A stretch of DNA of 64,000 nt. Source: TK10-74A sp965263065. GTDB taxonomy: Bacteria; Chloroflexota; Dehalococcoidia; Bin125. The position numbers and the translations under genes were made by a program. Shown piece after piece: positions 50,310-60,371 of this stretch (the stretch's first letter is position 1; each line of letters begins with the position of its first letter). Location: NCBI GenBank assembly GCA_965263065.1, contig CBDHGH010000003.1:496001-560000 (forward strand), written 5' to 3'. The notes under the pieces are model-generated. The model was not told where the DNA came from and ran no database searches. It saw only the letters and a program-made list of their open reading frames with translations.

Positions 50310-52730
50310 TCAGACGTGCCGCTGCGCGGCGAAGGTGGTGCCCCCCCATATTCGGCCGAAGGGCCCGCCCAACGGCCAGTTGACGTCGGCGGCGGTCAGC
50401 GTGCCGGCAGGCGGCTCGACGAGGAAGATGAAGTACGCTTGGCGCGCGTGCTCCAGGAGCAACTCCGTGGCCATCGCGGTGCGCCGCTCGGCATCTGGCT
50501 CGACCTTCAGCGCTTGGTACAGCTCCTCCAGGCTCGGGTCCAGGGGGGGCGAGAGGGTGAAAAAGCCGTCGGGCCCGGTACAGCACTCCCACATCGATCC
50601 GACGTCGAGGACGGTGTTGGCCCCGAAAAAGAAGAGGCCCGGAGGGGCATTTTCACGGCCGCGGGTGTAGGCGTCGGTGAAGTATTCGCTGACGGGTATC
50701 TGCCGGAGCTCCGCCCGGATGCCGACCGCGTTCAGCTCCTGCTCGACCGCCAGCGCCATGTCCGGGCCGTACGAGCCAAAGACCGACTCCGCCGATTCCG
50801 CTATATACATAGGCACGTCGAAGCCGTCCGCGTAGCCCGCCTCCGCCATCAGTGCCCGCGCCCGCTCGGGGTCGTAGTCGAAGAGCACTTCCTGCTTCTG
50901 CTCCGCGGTCGGGTAGCCCCCGATGCCGCTGAACGCGAACATTGACTGCTGGCCCACGCCGAGCAGGAGGTTGTCGATGAGGGCCTGGCGGTTGATCGCG
51001 TGGTTCGCGGCCTGGCGGACGCGGAGGTCCAGGAACGGGTTGGGGCTGCCGTCGTCCATGGTCTGCTGCCACAGGTTGATATAGATGTTGAGCTGCCCGG
51101 TCTTTGTGAACTGGACGGTGAAGTCGGGGTCGTCCACGAACGGCGCGAGGACATCGGGGCCCAGGCTCTCCAGCGTGTCGATCTCGCCGGCCTCGAGGCC
51201 GGCCAAGCGCGACTGGAGCTCGGGCCGCACCACGACCGTCAGCTGCTTGTTGTGGGCGTAGTGCGGCGCCACGATGGGGTAGTCGACCGGGAGGAAGTGG
51301 TCCTCGAAGCGCTCGAAGACGGAGTTCTCGTCGGCCGTTTGGCTGACGAAGCGGTAGGGGCCCGTGCCCATCGGGGATGAGTCCACCGCGGCGTCGCCGC
51401 GCCCCTCCACGTCCGCCTGCGAGACGATTGCCACCTCGCCGACGCGAGCCAGGTTGACGGGGAAGAAACCCCCATCGGGCCCTGCCAACTCGAACGACCA
51501 GGTGCGGTCGTCCACCGCCTCGTTCCGGACCCAGGACTCGGCCCCCCTGGTCGGGTTCGTGGGGGTCCAGCCGCCGGGGTGATCGGTCGTCGCGCCGCCC
51601 TGGTGGTATTCGGCGACACCGCCCATGCGGTCGTAGCTGAAAACCATGTCGTGGGCGGTGAGGATCGAACCGTCGTGGAACGGTGCCGGAACAACCGACG
51701 CCCGGAGCGAGACGTTGTCGATCCACTCCGGCGCGGCGAGCGATGGGATCGCACTGCCATCGGCGGGGTGGATCTCCATGGCCGCGTTGAAGACGGCGCC
51801 ATGCGAATACGCGTTGCCCTGGCTGCCGGCACGATGCTGATCCGTGCCCTCTTGCCTACTTGATATCGAGGCGACAATTGAGGCGTCCAGATCGACCTGG
51901 TCGAGCGGCCAGGGCACGGTGAACTCGGCGGCGGTGGCCGGGGCCTCCTCGTCGGCCATGGTGGCGGCGTCGGCGGCCTCGCGGGCCGCGTCGGCGGCCT
52001 CTTCGGCCGCGGCGACGGCCGCGGCGGCGGTCTCGGCCGCGGCTTCGGCGGTCTCCTGGGCCGTGGCGGCGGCCTGCCCGGCGGCGGCGGCGGCCTGCCC
52101 GGCGGCGGCGGACGCCTCCCCGGCGGCAGCCGCGGCGGCGGCAGCCGCCTCAGCGGCGGCGTCGATAGCGGCCTGGGCGGCGGCCGTGGTGGCGGTGCCG
52201 GCCTCGACGGCCGCGGCGACGTCGCGGGCGGCCTGGGCGGCGGCCTCGGCCGCCTGGGCGGCGGCGTCCGCGACGGCCGCGGCAGCGGCGTCGCCGGCAG
52301 CGCCAGCGGCGTCGGCGGCCTGGGCGGCCGCTGCGGCGGCGGCTTCCGCGGCGGCGGCCGCGTTGCCGGCGTCTTCCGACTCGGCCGCCTCGGCGGCCAG
52401 GGCGGCGGCATCGGCCGCAGCGGCGGCGGCCTGCGCGGCCGCGTCGGAGGCCTCGCCCGCGGCGTCTGCCGCCTCGGCGGCGGCGGCCGCGGCGGCCTCG
52501 GTCTCGGCGGCGCGCGCCTCCCCGGCGGCGATGGCGGCGGCAGCGGCCTCCTCCGGGGCCGTCGCGGCGCGTTCCGCCGCCACGGCCCCGGCGTCGGGCT
52601 CGTCGTCGTCGCCGCAGCCGACCAGGGCGAGGCCGGCTGCTCCAACCCCAGCCTTCGCGCTGGCTCCCAACATGGTGCGGCGTGAGATCTTCCGCTGTCG
52701 CAGGGTCGTCCAATAGTTCCGGCGGCTCAT
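50310..52730 (-). CDS. Family 5 solute-binding lipoprotein with Ala-rich stalk, operon B
   Basis: This 806-residue protein shares with the operon A SBP the Tat-like signal (twin Arg 17-18), lipobox Cys39 and acidic patch, then an even longer Ala-rich helical stalk (about 50-262). The SBP_bac_5 ligand domain starts near 268 (FTVPWPLDQVDLDASIVA), with HDGSILTAHDMVFSYDRMGG and DLRVRQAANHAINRQALIDNLL as typical segments, and runs to the C-terminus. The ligand domain has little obvious identity with that of operon A, so the two importers should have different ligands. ATG at 52730 corresponds to the start of copy A, with GGAAGGGAA upstream. Confidence 0.9.
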   Translation of the reverse strand: MSRRNYWTTLRQRKISRRTMLGASAKAGVGAAGLALVGCGDDDEPDAGAVAAERAATAPEEAAAAAIAAGEARAAETEAAAAAAAEAADAAGEASDAAAQAAAAAADAAALAAEAAESEDAGNAAAAAEAAAAAAAQAADAAGAAGDAAAAAVADAAAQAAEAAAQAARDVAAAVEAGTATTAAAQAAIDAAAEAAAAAAAAAGEASAAAGQAAAAAGQAAATAQETAEAAAETAAAAVAAAEEAADAAREAADAATMADEEAPATAAEFTVPWPLDQVDLDASIVASISSRQEGTDQHRAGSQGNAYSHGAVFNAAMEIHPADGSAIPSLAAPEWIDNVSLRASVVPAPFHDGSILTAHDMVFSYDRMGGVAEYHQGGATTDHPGGWTPTNPTRGAESWVRNEAVDDRTWSFELAGPDGGFFPVNLARVGEVAIVSQADVEGRGDAAVDSSPMGTGPYRFVSQTADENSVFERFEDHFLPVDYPIVAPHYAHNKQLTVVVRPELQSRLAGLEAGEIDTLESLGPDVLAPFVDDPDFTVQFTKTGQLNIYINLWQQTMDDGSPNPFLDLRVRQAANHAINRQALIDNLLLGVGQQSMFAFSGIGGYPTAEQKQEVLFDYDPERARALMAEAGYADGFDVPMYIAESAESVFGSYGPDMALAVEQELNAVGIRAELRQIPVSEYFTDAYTRGRENAPPGLFFFGANTVLDVGSMWECCTGPDGFFTLSPPLDPSLEELYQALKVEPDAERRTAMATELLLEHARQAYFIFLVEPPAGTLTAADVNWPLGGPFGRIWGGTTFAAQRHV

Positions 52731-52803
52731 CACATGTTCCCTTCCGGTCCCCGGCTGTCCCGTTGTGGGATCGCTCGGTGCGTGAGCACGCACAGTATCG
52801 CAC

Positions 52804-52809
52804 ATTATA
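52804..52809 (-). promoter_or_regulatory. Candidate -10 box of operon B
   Basis: TATAAT reads on the minus strand 74 bases upstream of the SBP B start codon, in the same context (GCACATTATA on the plus strand) and at the same distance as in operon A. Confidence 0.5.
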
Positions 52810-52954
52810 AGAGTGCACCCCCCCACATCGTTATGTCATATAGGAAGGAAATTAATGGGTTACCCACCGAATTTTTCGGCTTCTCACGCTGTTGGAACCC
52901 CCCCCCCTGTGTCACTCGTGGGGTTCCGGCGTGCGATCGCGCGGGGGAACGTCG

Positions 52955-53001
52955 CCCCCGAACCCCCGCTCCATCGTCCTGGTGGAGAGGGGGTTCGGGG
53001 G
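52955..53001. repeat. Palindromic element, CTCCA/TGGAG family (upstream of operon B)
   Basis: A 19-bp stem with one mismatch has CCCCCGAACCCCCGCTCCA (52955-52973) and TGGAGAGGGGGTTCGGGGG (52983-53001), with loop TCGTCCTGG. It occupies the same position in the duplicated leader as the copy at 35682-35714. Confidence 0.8.
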
Positions 53002-53129
53002 TGAGGTTCTGGAGCGATCACGGGGGGTGCCGAGGGAGTAGGGGATGTCCTCGTTCGCCCGAGGGGTTACCCTGCCACGGTGACCACCGCGCCCCACGCC
53101 GGCGCGCACAGGCAGCGAAGGGACGACCG

Positions 53130-53960
53130 ATGGGCGAGGCAGTACTGACGGGACTCGACGGCAAGGTGGCGGTCGTGACGGGCGCGGGGCGGATGCGCAG
53201 CATCGGCCGGCCCATCGCGGTCGATCTGGCCAAGGCGGGCTGCAACATCGTGCTCACGGGGACGGGCCGCGATCCGTCGCGCTACCCCGACGATGAGAAG
53301 GCGGCCGGCTGGCGCGACATCGCCTCCGTCGCGGAGGAGGTGGAGGCGGCCGGGGCGCAGGCGCTCGCCGTGGTCAGCGACGTGCGCGACCCGGCGGCCA
53401 TCGAGGCGCTGGCCGACCGGACGATCGCGCACTTCGGCCGGGTCGACTTCGTGGTCAACAACGCCGGCGCCGCGCGCGGGGAGGATCGCAAGCCGGTCAC
53501 GGACGTGGACATCGACGTCTGGCGCAACGTCATCGAGACGAATCTCGTGGGCACGTTCCTGATGTCGCGCAGCTTCGGGCAGCGCCTGATCAGCCAGGGC
53601 GAGGGCGGCGTGATCATCAACATCTCGTCGATCGCGGGCAAGATCCTGCCGCCGAACACGTCGGCCTACGCGTCGAGCAAGGCCGGGATCCAGGCGCTGA
53701 CGGCCTGCATGGCGCAGGAAGTGGGCCAGTACGGCATCCGCGTCAACGCGATCTGCCCGGGCATCATCGACACGTTCCGCATGGACGACCTGGGCCGCGG
53801 CGAGACCTGGGACAACATGATCCGCACGCGCATCCCCATGGGACGCGCCGGCCAGGGCGCCGACATCTCCGCGATGACGCTCTTCCTCTGCAGCGACCAG
53901 GGATCCTGGACCACGGGGCAGTCGATCAACGTCGACGGCGGTACCGTCGTCCAGCACTAG
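53130..53960 (+). CDS. SDR family oxidoreductase
   Basis: This 276-residue short-chain dehydrogenase has a slightly atypical cofactor loop, TGAGRMRSIGRPIA (about 18-31) in place of the compact TGxxxGIG, as in some SDRs with an insertion. The rest is standard: NNAGAAR, a catalytic Ser in INISSIAG, the YASSK pair (about 173-177), and the C-terminal INVDGGTVVQH. The start at 53130 has AAGGGA 6 bases upstream. It is divergent from operon B and convergent with the crotonase gene 46 bases downstream. Substrate unknown. Confidence 0.9.
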   Translation: MGEAVLTGLDGKVAVVTGAGRMRSIGRPIAVDLAKAGCNIVLTGTGRDPSRYPDDEKAAGWRDIASVAEEVEAAGAQALAVVSDVRDPAAIEALADRTIAHFGRVDFVVNNAGAARGEDRKPVTDVDIDVWRNVIETNLVGTFLMSRSFGQRLISQGEGGVIINISSIAGKILPPNTSAYASSKAGIQALTACMAQEVGQYGIRVNAICPGIIDTFRMDDLGRGETWDNMIRTRIPMGRAGQGADISAMTLFLCSDQGSWTTGQSINVDGGTVVQH

Positions 53961-54006
53961 ACCCTTCGGCGCTAGATTCTTCAGCAGTGCGCGCCCGCGG
54001 GGCGGG

Positions 54007-54885
54007 CTAGGTGTCGGTGAAGTGCGGCGCGCGCTTCTCGGCGAAGGCGCGCGGCCCCTCCAGCGAGTCGTGCATGCCGGCCAGGTTCTGCTCGAGGGCG
54101 TCGCCGTAGGCGCTGCCGACCAGCGGCTCCATGTAGTAGCCGCGATACAGCGCCTGCTTGAAGTTGCGCACGGCGCGGGGCGCCATGTGCAGCATCCGCT
54201 CCGCGTACTCCATCGCCGTGGGCATCAGCTGCTCGGGCGGGACGACGCGCTGCACCCAGCCCAGCTCGTAGCAGCGCGCGGCGTCGTAGCGGGTGTCGCC
54301 CCAGAGGATCAGCTCCAGCGCCGACGCCAGCCCGATCTGCCGCGTGACGGGGATCATCCACGACGCCCCGCCCATGTTCCAGCGCGCCTCCGCGATGCCC
54401 ACCCAGGCGGTGTCGGCCATGACGCGGATGTCGGCCTGCATGGCCAGCGCGAACCCGCCCGCGACGGCGGGGCCGTTGATCGCGCCGATGACGGGCTTCC
54501 AGACGCCCATGCCCTCGGCCAGGGTCGCCGCCGCGCGCCACTGGGCGCGGGCCGCCGCATCGGCCTCGGGGCCCGGCGCGTCGGAGCGGGCCGCCGCGGC
54601 GCGCCGATCCGCCGTCTCGATCAGGTCGGCCCCGGCCGAGAAGGCGCGCCCCGCCCCGGTCAGGATCGCGACGCGCGCCGTGGGGTCGTCGCGGAAGTCC
54701 ACCCAGGCGTCGTGCAGCGCCGATCGCAAGCCGCCGCCCAGCGCGTTGAGCCGGTGCGGCCGGTTGAGCGTGACCACGTGGATGCGCCCCCCGGCGGCCC
54801 GGTCGACCAGCACCTCGGGCCCGAAGGTCTCCTGGGGCGTGTCGCGGCCGTGGCGGGCGGGGTCGTAGGGCTCGCGTCGGGTCAT
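54007..54885 (-). CDS. Enoyl-CoA hydratase/isomerase family protein
   Basis: This 292-residue crotonase-fold protein has GRAFSAGADLIET and NGPAVAGGFALAMQADIRVMAD forming the oxyanion hole. The second active-site region is WVGIAEARWNMGGASWMIPVTRQIG, where Glu and Arg could replace the usual catalytic Glu pair, followed by LGWVQRVVPPEQL. An N-terminal extension of about 25 residues (RREPYDPARHGRDTPQETFGPEV) precedes the core. Hydration or isomerisation of an enoyl-CoA is expected. It is a single gene, 140 bases away from the iron-type SBP gene on the same strand. Confidence 0.88.
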   Translation of the reverse strand: MTRREPYDPARHGRDTPQETFGPEVLVDRAAGGRIHVVTLNRPHRLNALGGGLRSALHDAWVDFRDDPTARVAILTGAGRAFSAGADLIETADRRAAAARSDAPGPEADAAARAQWRAAATLAEGMGVWKPVIGAINGPAVAGGFALAMQADIRVMADTAWVGIAEARWNMGGASWMIPVTRQIGLASALELILWGDTRYDAARCYELGWVQRVVPPEQLMPTAMEYAERMLHMAPRAVRNFKQALYRGYYMEPLVGSAYGDALEQNLAGMHDSLEGPRAFAEKRAPHFTDT

Positions 54886-55025
54886 GGCAGCCTCGCGGAG
54901 GTCTCGATCGATCCGGGGCGACGGCCCGGTCGTGCGCGCAACTTGATGGGCAGCCTAACGCAGACGGGGCCCCCGCAGGAGCCCCCGCCGGACGGTCCCT
55001 CGCCGGCGACGCCGACGCGCGCCCG

Positions 55026-56315
55026 CTACGGGAGCGCGCCGACTTCGCGCAGCAGTTCGAGTGTGCCCTCCAGGTCGCTCAGGTCGGTGAGCGCCAGGGA
55101 GGGCGGGGAGAGCTCGGCCAGGGACGGCACGCCCTCGGCCGGCCCCAGACCGTTGAGCGGGTACTCGAAGGTCTGGTCGCGGAAGTAGTTCTGCGCGGTG
55201 TCGCTCAGCAGGTACTCGACGAAGGTCAGGGCGGCCGCCTGGTTCTCCGCTCCCGCCAGGATGCCAAGGCCGGCGATGTTGATCAGCGCGCCCGCGCCGC
55301 CGGCGTCGGTGTAGTGGTTGGCGGCGGGGTAGTTGGCGTCCTCGCTCGTGAAGCGGAACAGGTAGTAGTGGTTGACGAGGCCGACGTCGATCTCGCCGTC
55401 GCCGACGGCCTGCACCTGCGTCGAGTTGTTGCGGTACTCGCTGACGCCGTTGGCGATCATGTCGCGCAGCCACTGCGCCGTGCGCTCCTCGCCCTCGATC
55501 TGGCGCATGGCAGTCACGAAGGCCTGGAAGGAGCCGTTGGCGGGCGCCCAACTGACCCGGTCCGTCCACTCGGGGCCCGTCAGGTCGAAGATGGAGCCCG
55601 GCAGGTCGCCGGGGGCGACCCGCTCGGTCGAGTAGACCAGCACGCGGGCCCGGCCGGAGACGCCGGTCCAGGCGTCGGTCGTGGATCGGAAGCCGGGGGC
55701 GACGGCGTCGAGCACGGAGCCCGGCAGGGCCGCGAACAGCCCGGCCGCCTCGATCGCGCCCAGCGCGCCGGCGTCCTGTGCGAAGAACACGTCCGCCGGC
55801 GAGCGGTCGCCCTCCTCCAGCAGCGCCGCGGCCAGCTCCGACGTGCCGCCGTAGCGCACGCGCACGTTGATGCCGGTGTCGGCCTCGAACTGCTCGATGA
55901 TCGGGCCGACCAGGCTCTCGCTGCGGCCGGAGTAGATCGTGATCGTGGCCGATTCCTCGCCGGCGGCGGCCTCGACCGCGGCGCGGGCGTCGCGCAGGTC
56001 CGCCTCCAGATCGGCGATGCGGTCCTCGAGTTCCGCCGCGTCGGCCTGCGCCGAGCTGGCGTCGCCCTCGGCGGCCGCGGCCGCCGCGTCGGCGGTGTCC
56101 TGGGCCTCGGCGGCGCTGGCCTGGGCCTCACCGAGGTCGGCCTCGAGCTGGGCGATGCGGGCGACGAGCTGCTGGTCGGCGTCGTCACCGTCGTCGTCGC
56201 CGCCGCACGCGACCGCGACGGCGGCCACCGCCAGCAGCATGAGTGTGATCAGCGTGACCCTGAGCAGGGCGACCCGGCGCGCCCGGGGGGCGAGGGAATG
56301 GAGAGAGCGGGGCAT
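55026..56315 (-). CDS. Iron(III)-type ABC solute-binding lipoprotein with coiled-coil stalk
   Basis: This 429-residue family 1 binding protein of the FbpA/FutA type has a hydrophobic signal ending in the lipobox AVAC (Cys37), an acidic patch, then a coiled-coil stalk (about 47-122, LVARIAQLEADLGEAQ ... ELEDRIADLEADLRDA). The ligand domain has TIYSGRSESLVGPIIEQFEADTGINV and NHYYLFRF, a Tyr pair at the position of iron ligands in FbpA. ATG at 56315 is preferred (AAGGA 9 bases upstream); ATG at 56321 is too close to that site. No permease or ATPase gene is next to it. A 40-bp dyad lies 18-57 bases upstream. Confidence 0.88.
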   Translation of the reverse strand: MPRSLHSLAPRARRVALLRVTLITLMLLAVAAVAVACGGDDDGDDADQQLVARIAQLEADLGEAQASAAEAQDTADAAAAAAEGDASSAQADAAELEDRIADLEADLRDARAAVEAAAGEESATITIYSGRSESLVGPIIEQFEADTGINVRVRYGGTSELAAALLEEGDRSPADVFFAQDAGALGAIEAAGLFAALPGSVLDAVAPGFRSTTDAWTGVSGRARVLVYSTERVAPGDLPGSIFDLTGPEWTDRVSWAPANGSFQAFVTAMRQIEGEERTAQWLRDMIANGVSEYRNNSTQVQAVGDGEIDVGLVNHYYLFRFTSEDANYPAANHYTDAGGAGALINIAGLGILAGAENQAAALTFVEYLLSDTAQNYFRDQTFEYPLNGLGPAEGVPSLAELSPPSLALTDLSDLEGTLELLREVGALP

Positions 56316-56332
56316 TGGCATTCATCCTTCGG

Positions 56333-56372
56333 CTACGTGATGTAGTTAAGCGATCTTAATCTACACACGTAG
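56333..56372. promoter_or_regulatory. 40-bp dyad upstream of the iron-type SBP gene
   Basis: The left arm CTACGTGATGTAGTTAAG (56333-56350), spacer CGAT, and right arm CTTAATCTACACACGTAG (56355-56372) are reverse complements apart from two single-base shifts. The core TTAAG-CGAT-CTTAA is exact. The AT-rich site ends 18 bases before the start codon and is out of character for this GC-rich genome. The arrangement fits two adjacent dimer sites for a metalloregulator of the DtxR/IdeR or Fur kind, which is inference from the neighbour. Confidence 0.55.
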
Positions 56373-56402
56373 TGACGATGAATGCAACCCCCAAAGCCAC
56401 GC

Positions 56403-58268
<1,866 letters not shown>

Positions 58269-58341
58269 CGATCAATAGAACCTTGCTGGGGGCGCCGCGG
58301 TGGGTGGATACCTACGGGGGAGACGCCCTCAGCGTACCGGT

Positions 58342-58369
58342 CGCCGGGCGGCTGGTCTGTTGCCCGGCG
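58342..58369 (-). terminator. Hairpin just downstream of the CapA-like gene
   Basis: CGCCGGGC (58342-58349) and GCCCGGCG (58362-58369) pair perfectly with a 12-base loop, 6 bases past the stop codon. No U-tract follows, so it is a terminator candidate by position only. Confidence 0.35.
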
Positions 58370-58375
58370 CTGGGG

Positions 58376-60190
58376 TCAGCCCTGGCGATCCAGCCAGGCG
58401 TCCGTCGCGTCCCAAAGGCGGGTGAGGATCTCACGACCCACCGCGCCCGCCGGATCGACGAACTGCGGCTGATAGTTGAGCCGGATCACGACCGGCCGCA
58501 CGCGGTAGCCGATGATCCGATCGGCGCTGAAACCCACCTCCAGCAGCACGCTCTGCGTCGTCTCGATCGACCAATCCTGGTCGAAGACGAAGTTGCCCAG
58601 CGCGAACGCGACGAGGGCCCCGCCCCGCTCGACGAGCGGCTGCACCGCGTGGGGGTGGTTGCCGACGACCAGCGTCGCGCCCGCCTCCAGCGCGACGCGG
58701 ACGGCCTCGTCCTGCTGGCGGATGGTGCTCTGCACGTACTCCGCGCCGCTGCTGAAGGCGACGATGACGTGGTCGGCGACCGCCCGCGCGGCCGCGACGT
58801 CCTCCTGCAGCGACGGCTCGTTGAGTGGGGCGACCCCGGGCGTGTCCGCGTTCGCGAAGTAGTGGTCGGCTTGCCCCTCGTACGACAGCACGGCCAGGCG
58901 GATGCCGCCGCGCTCGATCAGGGCCGGCCGGCGCGCGGCGGCGAGCGTCTCGCCCGTGCCGGCGTGCGCGATCCCGGCCGCCTCCAGGACGTCGATCGTG
59001 TGCCGCACGGCGAGGGCGCGGCCGCAGCCGGTGTAGCAGTCGCCGGCGTGATTGCCGGCCAGCGTGACGACGTCGGCGCCGGCCCCCGCCAGTGCCTCGA
59101 CGGCCTCCACCGGGGCCGAGAGCACCAGCGTCCGCAGGCAGGGGCTGACGTTCTCGCGCGGCACGACCGGAACCTCCATCGAGACGACCACCACGTCGGC
59201 CGCGCGCAGGTGGTCGCCCAGGTCCGCGAAGACCGCGTTGAAGTCGCCGCCGCCGAAGCGACGCACGGAGTCCGGGACGCAGCGCGCCGGGATGTAGTCG
59301 CCCGTCGCGACGAGGCCCAGCGGGTCGGATGCGGGCAGCGGCGTCCAGCCGATCGCGGCCAGCGCGGCGTCGCGGGTGGCATCGTCGGGCGCGCGCAGCC
59401 AGCGTCGCAGCCCCAGCGGGTTGACGGCGGCGGGGTCGCGCAGGGGGTCGTAGCCATCGACGATCAGGGGCAGCAACCCCGGTCGCAGCGCCGCCAGCGG
59501 CACGAGCGCCAGGGCCCCCGGCGCCGACCGCACGTCCTCGACCAGCGCCGCCAGGGGGACGTCCTCGCCGACGTCGTCCGGCAGTTGCAGGATGCGGCGC
59601 ACCCGCGGCGCGATCTCCTGCGCGACGAGCAGCCGGATCGGCGCGTCGGCGCCGCCGAACGCGGACCAGTTGTCGACGGCGCCGCTCAGCGCCCCGCGCA
59701 GCTCATCGAGCGACAGTTCGAGCACGTCGTGGCGCTGATGCGCCACGGCCACCCAGGCGTCGAGCAGCAGCGCGTCCGTATCGGGCAGCGGCGCCTCGCT
59801 GATGACGACGCCGGCGTCCCCGCCGGAGCCGGGCGGCGACGCGCCGGCGGGGAGCGGGGCGAAGCCCGCGTCGGTCAGGGCCTCCGCGAGCCGGGCGCGC
59901 TCCGCCCCATCGGCGATGCGCAGATCGACGACCGCCGGTTCGTCTTCGCCGCCGTCCGCCTCGGCGAACAGCGGATCGGGCGGCGCCGGATCGACGGGGG
60001 CCGCCGGCTCGGTGAGCACGGGATCGGCGGCGGCCGGATCGGCGGGGGCCGGACCGGCGACCGCGGGAGGCGCGGCCGCGACCGTGGTTTCCGGGTCATC
60101 GCCGGGGCGATCGGGTTCGCGGTCGCACGCCGCGAGCAGGAGCCCCGCGCAAAGGGCCAGACAGATCAGCGCGATACCCGAGCGACGCAG
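58376..60190 (-). CDS. CapA-family lipoprotein with N-terminal phosphate-binding-protein-like domain
   Basis: This 604-residue protein, as delimited here, has a signal peptide with lipobox LLAAC, a Pro/Ala spacer, then a region like periplasmic phosphate-binding proteins (LSLDELRGALSGAVDNWSAFGG ... LVAQEIAPRVRRILQL). The CapA/PgsA metallophosphatase-fold domain follows (GDYIPARC, VSMEVPVVP, TLAGNHAGDC, VVGNHPHAVQP, ALGNFVFDQDW). CapA proteins act in poly-gamma-glutamate or other capsule biosynthesis. No ATG, GTG or TTG precedes the signal peptide at a plausible distance in frame; CTG at 60190 has GGAGG 6 bases upstream and gives M-R-R-S plus a hydrophobic core. The start is therefore tentative, and a local sequencing frameshift is an alternative. 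Confidence 0.8.
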   Translation of the reverse strand: MRRSGIALICLALCAGLLLAACDREPDRPGDDPETTVAAAPPAVAGPAPADPAAADPVLTEPAAPVDPAPPDPLFAEADGGEDEPAVVDLRIADGAERARLAEALTDAGFAPLPAGASPPGSGGDAGVVISEAPLPDTDALLLDAWVAVAHQRHDVLELSLDELRGALSGAVDNWSAFGGADAPIRLLVAQEIAPRVRRILQLPDDVGEDVPLAALVEDVRSAPGALALVPLAALRPGLLPLIVDGYDPLRDPAAVNPLGLRRWLRAPDDATRDAALAAIGWTPLPASDPLGLVATGDYIPARCVPDSVRRFGGGDFNAVFADLGDHLRAADVVVVSMEVPVVPRENVSPCLRTLVLSAPVEAVEALAGAGADVVTLAGNHAGDCYTGCGRALAVRHTIDVLEAAGIAHAGTGETLAAARRPALIERGGIRLAVLSYEGQADHYFANADTPGVAPLNEPSLQEDVAAARAVADHVIVAFSSGAEYVQSTIRQQDEAVRVALEAGATLVVGNHPHAVQPLVERGGALVAFALGNFVFDQDWSIETTQSVLLEVGFSADRIIGYRVRPVVIRLNYQPQFVDPAGAVGREILTRLWDATDAWLDRQG

Positions 60191-60371
60191 CGGGCACCTC
60201 CGGTCTGTTCGGCCTCGGCTCGCATGGTCCCCACCGAAGGGGCGTGCATCGAGCGTAGGAGCCGCCGCGCCGGAGCGGCAACGTGGCGGCTGCCCGATCC
60301 GGCCGTCCGGGAGAGCGATGCGCCCGAAGCCGGTAGGATCATGGCAGGGCGGTGGCGACGCGAGCGCGCCG

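Larger units (their letters stand above)
52731..53129. repeat. Intergenic leader duplicated upstream of operon A (copy B)
   Basis: This is the 399-base divergent gap between SBP B and the SDR gene, with no gene seen. From the SBP start to about 53001 it aligns with 35453-35714, including the dyad CCGAATTTTTCGG (52867-52879) and the pair GGAACCCC/GGGGTTCC (52894-52927). The remaining part toward 53129 is unrelated to copy A and must contain the SDR promoter. Confidence 0.85.

Noticed and set aside
51844..52716. Plus-strand Ala/Ser-rich open frame opposite the stalk of SBP B
   Set aside because: It mirrors the Ala-rich coding repeats (GCG/GCC on one strand gives Arg/Ala/Gly on the other); no gene features.
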